Positions 1 through 5,675 of a stretch of 6,587 bases of DNA are shown in pieces (the stretch's first letter is position 1; each line of letters begins with the position of its first letter). The notes below the pieces were generated by a model. The model was given only the letters and a program-made list of their open reading frames with translations, had not been told where the DNA came from and made no database searches. Both the position numbers and the translations under genes were made by a program. Origin of the DNA: Candidatus Staskawiczbacteria bacterium (GTDB taxonomy: Bacteria; Patescibacteriota; Minisyncoccia; Minisyncoccales; Staskawiczbacteraceae); contig VGLO01000037.1 in the NCBI GenBank assembly GCA_016866675.1, positions 1-6,587 on the forward strand. The letters run 5' to 3'.

Positions 1-49
1 CTCCAATACCATCATTATCAGTATCTAATTGATCGGCGTTGGCTACTTC
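1..49. repeat. Direct repeat copy 1 within the TSP3 gene
   Basis: These 49 bases recur without mismatch at 349-397, 348 bases away, and encode (minus strand) the stretch around EVANADQLDTDNDGIG. The identity at the DNA level, not only protein level, indicates recent duplication or gene conversion between repeat units. Such repeats can also promote recombination or collapse during assembly. Confidence 0.9.
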
Positions 50-526
50 AATACAGTTATCTTCGCTATTAGGTACACCATCATCATCATTGTCGCTATC
101 AATAGTCCCATCACAAACATCTCCAATACCATCCTCATCAACATCTTCTTGATTGGTATTAGCAATATTAGGACAATTATCTGTTTCATCTAGGACAGTG
201 TCATTATCATCGTCAGTATCAACACAGTCTGGAATATTATCATTATCTGTATCTGTAGACTCACTCTCTGCACTTAGTGGATTTGACCCACAAGACGTTT
301 CATCAGTATCGATTTGTCCATCCCCATCGTCATCTGTATCGCATACATCTCCAATACCATCATTATCAGTATCTAATTGATCGGCGTTGGCTACTTCTGA
401 GCAATTATCATTACCATCACTGATTCCGTCATTATCTGTATCCTGAGCACCAATGCTTGCTATAGTTACGCCGTCAATTCTAAAGTCGTCATTATTGCTA
501 TCGGACTCGGCTCTGAATCTTAACAA
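2..526 (-). CDS. Thrombospondin type 3 repeat protein, partial at both ends
   Basis: The minus strand is open from the left window edge up to a TAA at 541-539 and encodes acidic calcium-binding repeats of the form DTDNDGIGDVCD and DNC...NADQLDTDNDG, the thrombospondin type 3 signature. Members are extracellular or surface-anchored, with Asp/Asn side chains binding calcium and Cys pairs bridging repeats. The first residues, about LLRFRAESDSNNDDFRIDGVTI, look like the last strands of a beta-sandwich domain, so the true N-terminus with its signal peptide is missing. Only a TTG at 526-524 could start this frame, and it sits inside that domain; I do not believe it is a real start. The C-terminal part continues beyond base 1. 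The repeat identification is secure. Host role (adhesion, cell-cell contact or structural) is inference. Confidence 0.85.
   Translation of the reverse strand, partial: MLRFRAESDSNNDDFRIDGVTIASIGAQDTDNDGISDGNDNCSEVANADQLDTDNDGIGDVCDTDDDGDGQIDTDETSCGSNPLSAESESTDTDNDNIPDCVDTDDDNDTVLDETDNCPNIANTNQEDVDEDGIGDVCDGTIDSDNDDDGVPNSEDNCIEVANADQLDTDNDGIG
349..397. repeat. Direct repeat copy 2 within the TSP3 gene
   Basis: Exact copy of bases 1-49, in the same orientation and reading frame. It encodes the second EVANADQLDTDNDGIG unit, followed in the protein by GDVCD. Confidence 0.9.
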
Positions 527-530
527 AAAG
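515..530. other. Head-to-head junction of two 5'-truncated genes
   Basis: Left of this point the minus strand reads as a domain of the TSP3 protein; right of it the plus strand reads as a prepilin starting QKGFTLIES. Both frames hit a stop just across the junction: minus TAA at 541-539 and plus TAA at 521-523. Neither has a start codon compatible with its family. No intergenic region, promoter or ribosome site separates them. This is the expected footprint of an inversion, a deletion with rejoining, or a chimeric assembly join. Confidence 0.6.
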
Positions 531-985
531 GATTTACATTAATTGAATCTATCATATACCTTGCATTGTTTTCTATAATAATTGGTGGAAGCTTAGTCGC
601 TGTTTATCAGATCATTAAATCTACGGATGCATCAGTTAATCATATTATACTCCAAAATGAAGCCAACTTTATTTTTAGGAAAATCAATTGGGCTCTTTCT
701 ACTGCTAATCAGGTTAACTCGCTAAATACATATTCATTAGATGTTATAAAAGACAATGAGGAAGTCATAACTCTTTGGCAGTCTCAAGGTAATATATATA
801 TTAAAAGAGGCACGGAGGATTCATTAATTCTTAATTCAAGCAGTGTAGCAGTTAACCTTTTATCATTTACAATAATACAAGACGAAAACCAAAATAATTT
901 GTTGAAAGTAAATTTCATACTAACAACAGCGCAAAACGGAAAACAAGCAAGTCAAAGTTTTTCAACTAATTTTTACATAAATTAA
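524..985 (+). CDS. Type IV prepilin-like protein, 5'-truncated (probable pseudogene)
   Basis: Reading from codon 524 the frame gives QKGFTLIESIIYLALFSIII, a textbook prepilin peptidase site (cleavage after Gly at 530-532, Phe as mature residue 1, Glu5) followed by the hydrophobic pilin helix. An in-frame TAA lies at 521-523 and no ATG, GTG or TTG lies between it and the cleavage motif, so the leader peptide is missing. A TTG at 566 would permit translation, but that product would start within the membrane helix and could not be processed, so I reject it as the true start. The C-terminal globular part (about 115 residues) is intact and resembles minor pilins of the PilW/PilV position in an operon. 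The stop overlaps the next start by one base (TAATG), a sign of translational coupling in the ancestral operon. Confidence 0.7.
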   Translation, partial: QKGFTLIESIIYLALFSIIIGGSLVAVYQIIKSTDASVNHIILQNEANFIFRKINWALSTANQVNSLNTYSLDVIKDNEEVITLWQSQGNIYIKRGTEDSLILNSSSVAVNLLSFTIIQDENQNNLLKVNFILTTAQNGKQASQSFSTNFYIN

Positions 986-1407
986 TGAAAAAAGTACTAT
1001 TGGTTAAAAAGCAAAATGGATATATTGCCCTAATCTCAACAATAACCTTATCTTTTTTAATAGTTTCAATTGTGACCACGCTTGGTTTTAGCAGTTTTTT
1101 TTCAAGGTTTGACATTCTGGATTCTGAATCTAAAGAAAAAAGCTATCAATTAGCTCTTTCATGTATCAATTGGGCTATTCTAGAATCTGCATATGGAAAT
1201 TATTATAAAAATTATGAGCTTAGCATTGATTCAGATAGTTGTGTAATCAAGGATTATCAAATAAACTACCCTGTATCAGAGCAAATTACTTTATTTACGC
1301 AATCTGTTGTCAATAAATCATTTACTAATTTAAAAGCCGTGGTTAGCCTCGAAGACTTTTCTGTTATTTTACTTAAAGAATGTGCCAATATTGACGAGTC
1401 GTGCTAA
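985..1407 (+). CDS. PilX-like minor pilin / pilus assembly protein
   Basis: The 140-residue protein begins with a short basic leader, then NGYIALISTITLSFLIVSIV, with a Gly12-Tyr13 position resembling the prepilin cleavage site and a single hydrophobic helix (about 13-35). It lacks the conserved Glu at mature position 5, as is usual for PilX-like minor pilins that sit at the pilus tip. The rest is a small extracellular domain with cysteines at 54, 66, 133 and 140. The start overlaps the stop of the preceding pilin, and the intact prepilin follows 37 bases later, so this is the middle of a pilin operon whose front is lost at the 515-530 junction. Whether it still has a promoter is unclear. The family assignment rests on architecture and neighbours more than on motif strength. 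Confidence 0.65.
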   Translation: MKKVLLVKKQNGYIALISTITLSFLIVSIVTTLGFSSFFSRFDILDSESKEKSYQLALSCINWAILESAYGNYYKNYELSIDSDSCVIKDYQINYPVSEQITLFTQSVVNKSFTNLKAVVSLEDFSVILLKECANIDESC

Positions 1408-1419
1408 AATTAATAAATA
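1391..1419 (+). promoter_or_regulatory. Weak candidate promoter for the 1445 prepilin gene
   Basis: TTGACG at 1391-1396, a 17-base gap and TAAATA at 1414-1419 could form a promoter inside the end of the PilX-like gene. The -35 is good and the -10 is poor. If used, it would let the last pilin be made separately from the broken front of the operon. Confidence 0.25.
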
Positions 1420-1444
1420 TTAAACTAATTTCACTTTATATAAT

Positions 1445-1924
1445 ATGAAAGAAAATAAGAAACTAAGAAATGGCTTTACGCTTATTGAAATTTTAATTGT
1501 TATTGGAATTATTTCAATTCTGGCAACAATTGTTATAGTTGCTATTAATCCAGCAAGACAATTCGCGCAAGCAAGAAACACTCAAAGATTAAGTAATATA
1601 AATGCGATATTAAATGCTATTGGTCAGTACATGGCTGATAATAAAGGAATTTTACCGGCGCAAATAAGCTCAACCTTATCTAATATAGGCGATGGTTCAG
1701 GACAAATAGATTTATGCTCATTACTTGTTCCAGATTATTTGCCTGTTCTTACTTCAGAGCCAACATTAACAACTGGGGCAATGGAGGATGGTCAAATTAC
1801 CAGAAACGAGTGCGATTCTGGTGAATACAACACGGGATATTCAGTATTGAAGGACTCAAATGGCAGAGTCACTATTTCAGCTCCCCTAGCTGAACTTAAT
1901 CAGACTATTTCAATTACCAGATAA
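1445..1924 (+). CDS. Type IV prepilin (major-pilin-like)
   Basis: The 159-residue protein has a basic leader MKENKKLRNG, a prepilin peptidase site after Gly10, mature FTLIE with Glu15 as the conserved Glu5, and a hydrophobic helix to about residue 34. The following segment NPARQFAQARNTQR continues the long alpha-1 spine and is typical of Patescibacteria pilins. The C-terminal head includes Cys and a closing beta-rich region rich in Thr/Ser. By family knowledge it would be inserted in the membrane, cleaved and methylated by PilD and assembled into a pilus used for attachment or DNA uptake. The start is the only Met before the cleavage site; there is no clear Shine-Dalgarno. It ends two bases from the stop of a convergent gene with no intrinsic terminator between them. 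Confidence 0.9.
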   Translation: MKENKKLRNGFTLIEILIVIGIISILATIVIVAINPARQFAQARNTQRLSNINAILNAIGQYMADNKGILPAQISSTLSNIGDGSGQIDLCSLLVPDYLPVLTSEPTLTTGAMEDGQITRNECDSGEYNTGYSVLKDSNGRVTISAPLAELNQTISITR

Positions 1925-1926
1925 AT

Positions 1927-2334
1927 TTAGTATATGAGGTCATAGATATCTAGCGCGAGACTTGCAAGAAGAACTACTAAAGAGGCAATAAATATAAAAG
2001 CCGAGTTAAATCTAGCTTTTGATGTTAAGCTTGTATTAACAATATAAACTAGAGCCTTTTGCCTTTCATTTTCTATGTCGCTTTTTTGTATGGCTTCAAT
2101 AAGTCTAAAATCATTTACAATGTTTGCCCTTTTTGTTTCAATATTGGTACGATGCCAAAAATATATTACAAATCCAATCGTTCCCGTATACCAAGCAACA
2201 TCTATCCAATATGAATCTAATAAAAAAATTACTCTATATGCTGCAGTGGCAATAATGCCCGAAATAAAGAAAAACCATCTTAAAATTTTCGGGCTTGGTT
2301 TTATGTTGAAAACACTATTATTATCTTTATTCAT
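1927..2334 (-). CDS. Conserved hypothetical membrane protein, 3 TM segments
   Basis: I prefer the Met at 2334 (MNKDNNSVFNIKPSPKILRW); a Met seven codons upstream at 2355 gives 142 residues and cannot be excluded, as neither has a clear Shine-Dalgarno. Counting from 2334 the protein has about 135 residues. Hydrophobic segments lie at roughly 17-40, 42-62 and 109-133, with a charged helix of about 45 residues (ETKRANIVNDFRLIEAIQKS onward) between the second and third. The NIKPSPKILRW opening and the TM1-TM2 layout recall small uncharacterised membrane proteins found widely in Patescibacteria; this is from memory and not a database match. No catalytic motif is visible. It converges on the prepilin gene and lies downstream of the terminator at 2401-2422, so it needs its own promoter. 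Confidence 0.7.
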   Translation of the reverse strand: MNKDNNSVFNIKPSPKILRWFFFISGIIATAAYRVIFLLDSYWIDVAWYTGTIGFVIYFWHRTNIETKRANIVNDFRLIEAIQKSDIENERQKALVYIVNTSLTSKARFNSAFIFIASLVVLLASLALDIYDLIY

Positions 2335-2388
2335 AATTTGTTTACATATTATCATTTATTCTATCAAAAATTATCTTTTTCTCCAAAA

Positions 2389-2417
2389 ATTATAAAATAA
2401 AAAGCCTGAGGATTCAG
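2389..2417 (-). promoter_or_regulatory. Possible promoter of the 3-TM membrane protein gene
   Basis: On the minus strand TATAAT (2394-2389) lies 34 bases before the upstream Met codon. The sequence 17 bases further back is CTGAAT (2417-2412), one base off TTGAAT, but it overlaps the terminator stem of the preceding gene. The -10 is perfect and the -35 is doubtful. Confidence 0.35.
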
Positions 2418-2422
2418 GCTTT
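2401..2422 (-). terminator. Intrinsic terminator of the 167-residue gene
   Basis: A perfect 9-bp stem (AAAGCCTGA / TCAGGCTTT) with a 4-base loop is followed on the minus strand by a T-rich run (TTATTTTATAA). The TGA of the upstream gene (2416-2414) lies inside the stem, so termination is placed at the very end of the coding region. Confidence 0.8.
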
Positions 2423-2917
2423 ACTGGCGCACCACGTCTTTAGCGTGTATGTAAGTATTTTCTCAATAACAGACCTATTAATTGACGGGTTTTTCCAAAG
2501 TACACCAAAACTTTTTTTCGTCTGGACAGTTTGATGTAATGAAAGCATACCAGCTATATGGTGTTTATTTTTTCCAAGACATGCGTGCATTCCTTCAGAA
2601 ATTAGCTTAATTCTTTTCCATCCTAATTCTTTTTGGTTTTCAATAAAAGGTATTAGATCTTTCATTTCTTCCTCCCAAAATGGCATATCATCTGCCGTTC
2701 CAGCTGAAAGAAAAGCTGTTAAAAAATTGGAGTAATTTGGCGCTAGCCCAGCAATAAGTAATGCATTCATATAAGTTTTTTCTTTTCCATCGTAATTTCC
2801 ATAAACTACAAAATTTTCTAAGTAGTTCATATTGATGCTTCCATCAACCAATTCAATTATTGACCTATATGGCTCCTCAAAACTTTTTGATGTCTCTTTA
2901 ATTGAGTGAATTGGCAT
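2414..2917 (-). CDS. Hypothetical protein, 167 residues, soluble
   Basis: I do not recognise this protein. It has no signal peptide or membrane segment. Visible features are an acidic N-terminal part, an aromatic-rich middle (NYLENFVVYGNYDG, then a hydrophobic stretch ALLIAGLAPNYSNFLTAFLS), an acidic helix around WEEEMKDLIPFIENQ, a Cys/His-containing segment at about 110-128 (HACLGKNKHHIAGMLSLH) and a basic C-terminal helix. The Cys and His residues do not form a standard zinc motif. The start is well supported: AAAGGAGG sits just before the ATG, by far the best ribosome site in the window. With a near-consensus promoter and its own terminator it is a monocistronic and probably well expressed gene. 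Confidence 0.75.
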   Translation of the reverse strand: MPIHSIKETSKSFEEPYRSIIELVDGSINMNYLENFVVYGNYDGKEKTYMNALLIAGLAPNYSNFLTAFLSAGTADDMPFWEEEMKDLIPFIENQKELGWKRIKLISEGMHACLGKNKHHIAGMLSLHQTVQTKKSFGVLWKNPSINRSVIEKILTYTLKTWCASKA

Positions 2918-2921
2918 TTAC

Positions 2922-2929
2922 GCCTCCTT
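2922..2929 (-). promoter_or_regulatory. Strong Shine-Dalgarno of the 167-residue gene
   Basis: AAAGGAGG on the minus strand, four bases before the ATG at 2917. It fixes the start and stands out because neighbouring genes have weak or no sites. Confidence 0.8.
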
Positions 2930-2955
2930 TCTCTAATTGTTAATGCTCTGCATTC

Positions 2956-2984
2956 CTTCTACAATTTTGATTTAGGTTTGTCAA
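2956..2984 (-). promoter_or_regulatory. Promoter of the 167-residue gene
   Basis: Perfect -35 TTGACA (2984-2979), 17-base spacer, -10 TAGAAG (2961-2956, four of six consensus bases). Predicted start near 2949 gives a 5' leader of about 30 bases that includes the Shine-Dalgarno site. Confidence 0.65.
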
Positions 2985-2998
2985 TTTTAAAAAAATAA

Positions 2999-3217
2999 TT
3001 AAAGTTTTTCAATTTCCTTTAAATCCTTGTCTGGTAGATATAAAATAAGTAAACCAATAATAATACCACCTAAGGCAGTCCATAGATGGCTTCCGCTAAA
3101 AAGTAAATAATCCAAGCTGTCTAGGGCGTACCAAATCCCCCTCCATATTAAGACCAACCCCACTACCACGAAAATATTTTTTGCTAAATAACTTAATGTT
3201 AGTTTATTTTTTCGCAT
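2999..3217 (-). CDS. Small conserved membrane protein, 2 TM segments
   Basis: The 72-residue protein has a basic N-terminus, TM1 at about 13-33 (IFVVVGLVLIWRGIWYALD), a short loop with DSLDYLLFSGSHLW, TM2 at about 45-61 (TALGGIIIGLLILYL) and a charged end PDKDLKEIEKL. The WRGIWY...D..LF.G.H.W...GII.GL.ILYLPD pattern is one I associate with small uncharacterised bacterial membrane proteins, including Patescibacteria, but no function is known to me. The start is set by an excellent promoter whose -10 ends six bases before the ATG, so the mRNA is probably leaderless. No Shine-Dalgarno is present. Confidence 0.8.
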   Translation of the reverse strand: MRKNKLTLSYLAKNIFVVVGLVLIWRGIWYALDSLDYLLFSGSHLWTALGGIIIGLLILYLPDKDLKEIEKL

Positions 3218-3223
3218 TAATAT

Positions 3224-3252
3224 ATTTTATCACTTCAAAAATAATTATTCAA
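3224..3252 (-). promoter_or_regulatory. Promoter of the 2-TM protein, predicting a leaderless mRNA
   Basis: TTGAAT (3252-3247), 17-base spacer, TAAAAT (3229-3224): five of six consensus at the -10 and four of six at the -35, with ideal spacing. The ATG begins seven bases after the -10, about where transcription should start. Confidence 0.65.
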
Positions 3253-3290
3253 CATTGTGCTCTAACCCAATGTTTAATGCATTAAGTCAA

Positions 3291-3323
3291 ACAAAAACCA
3301 CCGATTAAATCGGTGGTTTTTGT
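3291..3323 (-). terminator. Strong intrinsic terminator, likely end of a minus-strand RNA gene
   Basis: Perfect 15-bp stem (3291-3305 with 3309-3323) and a 3-base loop. The GC core CCACCGAT/ATCGGTGG is flanked by A5/T5, so a U-tract is present on either strand and it could act in both directions. It insulates the 2-TM gene promoter from the structured region at 3324-3504. Confidence 0.85.
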
Positions 3324-3504
3324 TCTGAATGCGGCACTCAGCCGGTTTGCAATCGAAGGAAAAGTTCTTTATGCGTCTCAGTCACCTGGCTTAGCATATG
3401 GCTGACCTCTCTGGTCTAGTACCCAGATTCAGGAACAAATTTAGACCCTTTCCATCGTATTAGCCGAGGCTCTCTGGTCGGGTCTATTTTACCAAATCTT
3501 GGAC
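3291..3504 (-). ncRNA. Candidate structured RNA (unassigned family)
   Basis: No reading frame of note lies in this part of the 385-base gap between two minus-strand genes. It is richer in GC than its surroundings and full of complementary segments. On the minus strand: TAGACCC (3486-3480) can pair with GGGTCTA (3448-3442), which can alternatively pair with TAGACC (3418-3413). The 10-mer GACCAGAGAG occurs twice (3479-3470, 3416-3407). Small hairpins include GACC-AGAGA-GGTC and CTGAGT-GCCGC-ATTCAG (last one at about 3341-3325). The terminator closes the 3' end. I compared it from memory with tmRNA, RNase P, 6S, SRP RNA and common riboswitches and found no match. The strand is chosen because of the terminator; the 5' end near 3504 is approximate. 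Stand-alone sRNA is favoured over a riboswitch since the downstream gene has its own promoter. Confidence 0.5.
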
Positions 3505-3531
3505 AAAATACCAGCTTTAGGGCAATGTCTA
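3505..3531 (-). promoter_or_regulatory. Possible promoter of the candidate RNA
   Basis: TAGACA (3531-3526, five of six) and TATTTT (3510-3505, four of six) with a short 15-base spacer. The -35 is part of one of the repeated 10-mers. Weak on its own; supported mainly by its position before the structured region. Confidence 0.25.
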
Positions 3532-3571
3532 ATTTTAGCGGTTTTACTCGAGAAATTAGACAAATTAGACA
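3526..3571. repeat. Three copies of a 10-mer, possible operator cluster
   Basis: AAATTAGACA occurs at 3553-3562 and again at 3562-3571 (tandem, one base shared), and its exact reverse complement TGTCTAATTT at 3526-3535. The outer inverted pair could form a 10-bp stem with a 17-base loop, or act as binding sites. They lie between the end of the hydrolase gene and the candidate RNA, where a regulator of that RNA would bind. The spacing of 9 in the tandem pair is close to one helical turn. Confidence 0.55.
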
Positions 3572-3602
3572 CACTTATGCTATATTTTTAGTGCCTAATT
3601 TC

Positions 3603-4439
3603 TTAAATACTAACCGTAAATCGAACGCCGTCCGTTGATATATCTATAGGTCCATCATTTCTAGTGGTTAGAATATATCTATAATTAGAGTTGCCCATAC
3701 CTGAAAACAAAATCCCCTTGGCGTGTTTAGCATATAGGTTCTGGGTAAGTTGTGTGTCGTGCTCTATTCCCTTATCAGAGAATATAATAATGTCTGGCTG
3801 GCAAAATTTAAATATTTCCTCTGAATATCCATCTTCTCGGCCATGGTGGGAAGCAACAAAAATGTTGGTTTTCTTGAGGTTTTCACGAAATAGATCTTTT
3901 TGAGGGTGATTATTAATAAGATAATCCCATCCTTGTTTCGACAGATCCCCTGGAAGAACTAATCCAGTATTGCCATATCTTGCAAAAGTCACCAAGCTAA
4001 GATCGTTTAAATCCTCAAAGTTAATTGGATCATTTCTAAAGTATTCAAGAATTACCCCTCCCCAATTCGGCACGAATATGGGAGAGTTATACCTCTCTTG
4101 TAAAGCAATATACTGCTCAACTTCTGGTTCAACAAAACCAGCGGTTTCAATTTTAACTTGCCTAATTCTTTGCGGCGAAACATCTGCATTTCTGGCAAGG
4201 ACAGCAGGATTTAGGCGTGATACATTATGAATATCAGATATATGATCTTGATCGGCGTGACTTAGGACCAGCAAATCAAGATTTTTTTCAAATCCATCAA
4301 TTCCTAAACCCCTTAAATATTGTGACGGCCTGAAACCTGTGTCTGAATTATGACCACAATCTAGTAATATAGTATGACCCATCGGAGAGATTATTAAAGC
4401 AGCATTACCTTGGTCTACGTCAAAAATTTTAACATTCAT
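3603..4439 (-). CDS. ComEC-type metallo-beta-lactamase-fold hydrolase, free-standing
   Basis: The 278-residue protein is a single MBL-fold domain of the ComEC/Rec2 kind. It starts with MNVKIFDVDQGNAALI (ComEC proteins have FDVGQGDA), then LLDCGHN at 26-31, the metal motif SHADQDH (H61, D63, D65, H66), NDLSLVTFARYGNTGLVLPGD with D164 as a likely ligand, ASHHG with H198/H199, and a C-terminal region with HDTQ near 227. All expected metal-binding positions are present, so it should be active, probably with zinc or manganese. It lacks the competence membrane domains of real ComEC and has no signal peptide, so it is cytosolic. Substrate is not shown; relatives act on nucleic acid or phosphodiesters. 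Its ATG overlaps the stop of the membrane protein gene (ATGA), so the two are translationally coupled and probably work together. Confidence 0.85.
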   Translation of the reverse strand: MNVKIFDVDQGNAALIISPMGHTILLDCGHNSDTGFRPSQYLRGLGIDGFEKNLDLLVLSHADQDHISDIHNVSRLNPAVLARNADVSPQRIRQVKIETAGFVEPEVEQYIALQERYNSPIFVPNWGGVILEYFRNDPINFEDLNDLSLVTFARYGNTGLVLPGDLSKQGWDYLINNHPQKDLFRENLKKTNIFVASHHGREDGYSEEIFKFCQPDIIIFSDKGIEHDTQLTQNLYAKHAKGILFSGMGNSNYRYILTTRNDGPIDISTDGVRFTVSI

Positions 4440-5029
4440 GTTTTTGATTTAGTTTTGTTATTTAAATTTATTAAAAAGGTTTGCAAAGTTTTTTCCTTAG
4501 AATAAATAAAAAATCTATTTTTCCTTTTAAAGAATACTACCGAGAAAACTGCGAAGCCGGTCATAAGAAGAATAAACATCAGATTGTTGGTAATTATTAA
4601 TAAGACAATAGAAACCATAGAAAAAATTAAACCCGAAATGAACCAACCTCTGAATAAACTATAATATGCATTAAAAAGACCAACGTGATTGGTAATGTCA
4701 TTCGCCAAAGAAGACATATAACACAACTTATAAATCTCACCATCGCTGAAACTTTTGACCGAGAAAAGTTTCCTTGCTTTCGCCAAAATAGTTCTTTCGC
4801 TGTCAGTAAAGTTACTTTTATTTTCTTTAAAGAAAATACTGTAAACAGCCTGAATAAAATGTCCAGTGAAATAAGCCAATAAAATCCAAATAAAGATACT
4901 TATATTAAGGCTAATGAAATTATTTTGGTAGACAAACCAGATTAACTCTAGGCTTAATATAGTCTCTGCTCCTACCATTAGATGCGCCAACTGTTCGTAT
5001 AGATTAAACTTTGGTAAAAATCTTTCCAT
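4436..5029 (-). CDS. Hypothetical four-TM membrane protein in the LexA-like operon
   Basis: The 197-residue protein has TM segments at about 14-34, 41-66, 129-148 and 150-167, with a cytosolic-looking charged region of some 60 residues (68-128: KENKSNFTDSERTILAKARK onward) between TM2 and TM3 and a basic tail. Notable residues are YEQL near the start, GHFIQAVYSIFF in TM2 and NAYYSLFRGWF before TM3. I do not recognise a named family. The gene begins two bases after the TAG of the repressor gene (TAG-C-ATG) and its TGA overlaps the hydrolase ATG, so it is a core member of a three-gene operon. A membrane effector or anchor for the cytosolic hydrolase is a reasonable guess and no more. Codon use and AT content match its neighbours. 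Confidence 0.75.
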   Translation of the reverse strand: MERFLPKFNLYEQLAHLMVGAETILSLELIWFVYQNNFISLNISIFIWILLAYFTGHFIQAVYSIFFKENKSNFTDSERTILAKARKLFSVKSFSDGEIYKLCYMSSLANDITNHVGLFNAYYSLFRGWFISGLIFSMVSIVLLIITNNLMFILLMTGFAVFSVVFFKRKNRFFIYSKEKTLQTFLINLNNKTKSKT

Positions 5030-5030
5030 G

Positions 5031-5675
5031 CTATTTCTGTTTCTTAATGACCCCCATCACAACACCATTGACCATATAATCCTGGAAATCTTCTTCCCGA
5101 ATATAGATGGGTTTGGTTTCTATGGTGGATTCTGATTCCAGACGAATTTGATGATTCTTAGTATCTCGGTAAAACCTTTTAATATTCGCCATATTATCTA
5201 AAATAGAAAGCACGTATTGACCATTCATTGGCGACACATTGTCCTTATCAATAACAACATAGTCTCCTGATTTAACTGGACCGCCTATTATTCCTTTGGC
5301 AGCGTTAAGTGAGTCCCCTACCGCCTTAATAACAAAAAGTCCTTCCCTCTTTGCTCTGCCAATATTTTCTGGAGGCACAGCCAGAAAACCTTGAAGATTC
5401 TGCTCCGCAAATAGAGTAGCCGGACCACAGTTGGCAGTTCCGAAAATTGGTAGTTTTAATAATCCATGTGCAGGCCCTGTTTCATATTTCTTAACGAAAA
5501 CTTTTCCCGTCTTTTCATCTATGGAGATAAATCCTTTCTTTTCCAACTGAGATAAGTGGTGAGCCACATTCTGTGGATTCTCTATTTCTAAAATCCTCCC
5601 TATGAGCCTGGGGCGTTTAGCGTTGATGGTAATCTTCTTTGCCAAATTTAATAATTTTTGCTGAGTTGGGTGCAT
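5031..5675 (-). CDS. lexA: LexA-like transcriptional repressor, S24 self-cleaving peptidase
   Basis: The 214-residue protein has an N-terminal winged helix (about 1-62; recognition region ENPQNVAHHLSQLEKKGFIS) and a C-terminal S24 domain. The cleavage region reads IFGTANCGPATLFAEQ; by alignment with LexA (GEPLLAQQ) the scissile bond is Cys83-Gly84, the same pair used by UmuD. The catalytic Ser122 is in GDSLN and the Lys166 in ANIKRF; both are present. DYVVID, NGQYVLSI and the terminal NGVVMGVIKK are typical. It would bind DNA as a dimer and be inactivated by RecA-stimulated self-cleavage. It heads an operon with a membrane protein and a hydrolase. The ATG at 5675 is the first start after an in-frame stop, with no nearby Shine-Dalgarno; an AGGGAGG at 5723-5717 is too far away. 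Whether it is the global SOS LexA or a local paralogue is not decidable here. Confidence 0.85.
   Translation of the reverse strand: MHPTQQKLLNLAKKITINAKRPRLIGRILEIENPQNVAHHLSQLEKKGFISIDEKTGKVFVKKYETGPAHGLLKLPIFGTANCGPATLFAEQNLQGFLAVPPENIGRAKREGLFVIKAVGDSLNAAKGIIGGPVKSGDYVVIDKDNVSPMNGQYVLSILDNMANIKRFYRDTKNHQIRLESESTIETKPIYIREEDFQDYMVNGVVMGVIKKQK

Noticed and set aside
153..380. Plus-strand frame rich in serine and valine
   Set aside because: It is the antisense of the TSP3 repeats (GAT/GAC codons read backwards give Ser/Val-like codons) and has no start signals.
566..985. Intact pilin gene starting at TTG 566
   Set aside because: The GFTLIE motif lies upstream of this codon in the same frame, so this start would delete the cleavage site and half of the membrane helix.
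1439..1444. TATAAT directly before the prepilin ATG at 1445
   Set aside because: Transcription from this -10 would begin inside the gene, after the only plausible start codon.
1876..1894. Hairpin TTCAGCT / AGCTGAA near the end of the prepilin gene
   Set aside because: It lies within coding sequence, has no T-run after it and is 30 bases before the stop.
2075..2395. Plus-strand frame of 106 codons opposite the 3-TM protein
   Set aside because: Antisense shadow of a membrane protein gene; the minus frame has sensible TM topology and a coherent charged domain.
3324..3600. CRISPR array or tRNA gene in the non-coding gap
   Set aside because: The repeats are only 10 bases and too few, and no cloverleaf or TTCGAATC-type T-arm can be drawn.
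3691..4230. Two plus-strand frames opposite the hydrolase
   Set aside because: They lie antisense to a gene with clear MBL motifs and show no family features.
4685..4882. Plus-strand frame opposite the 4-TM protein
   Set aside because: Antisense shadow without ribosome site or recognisable content.
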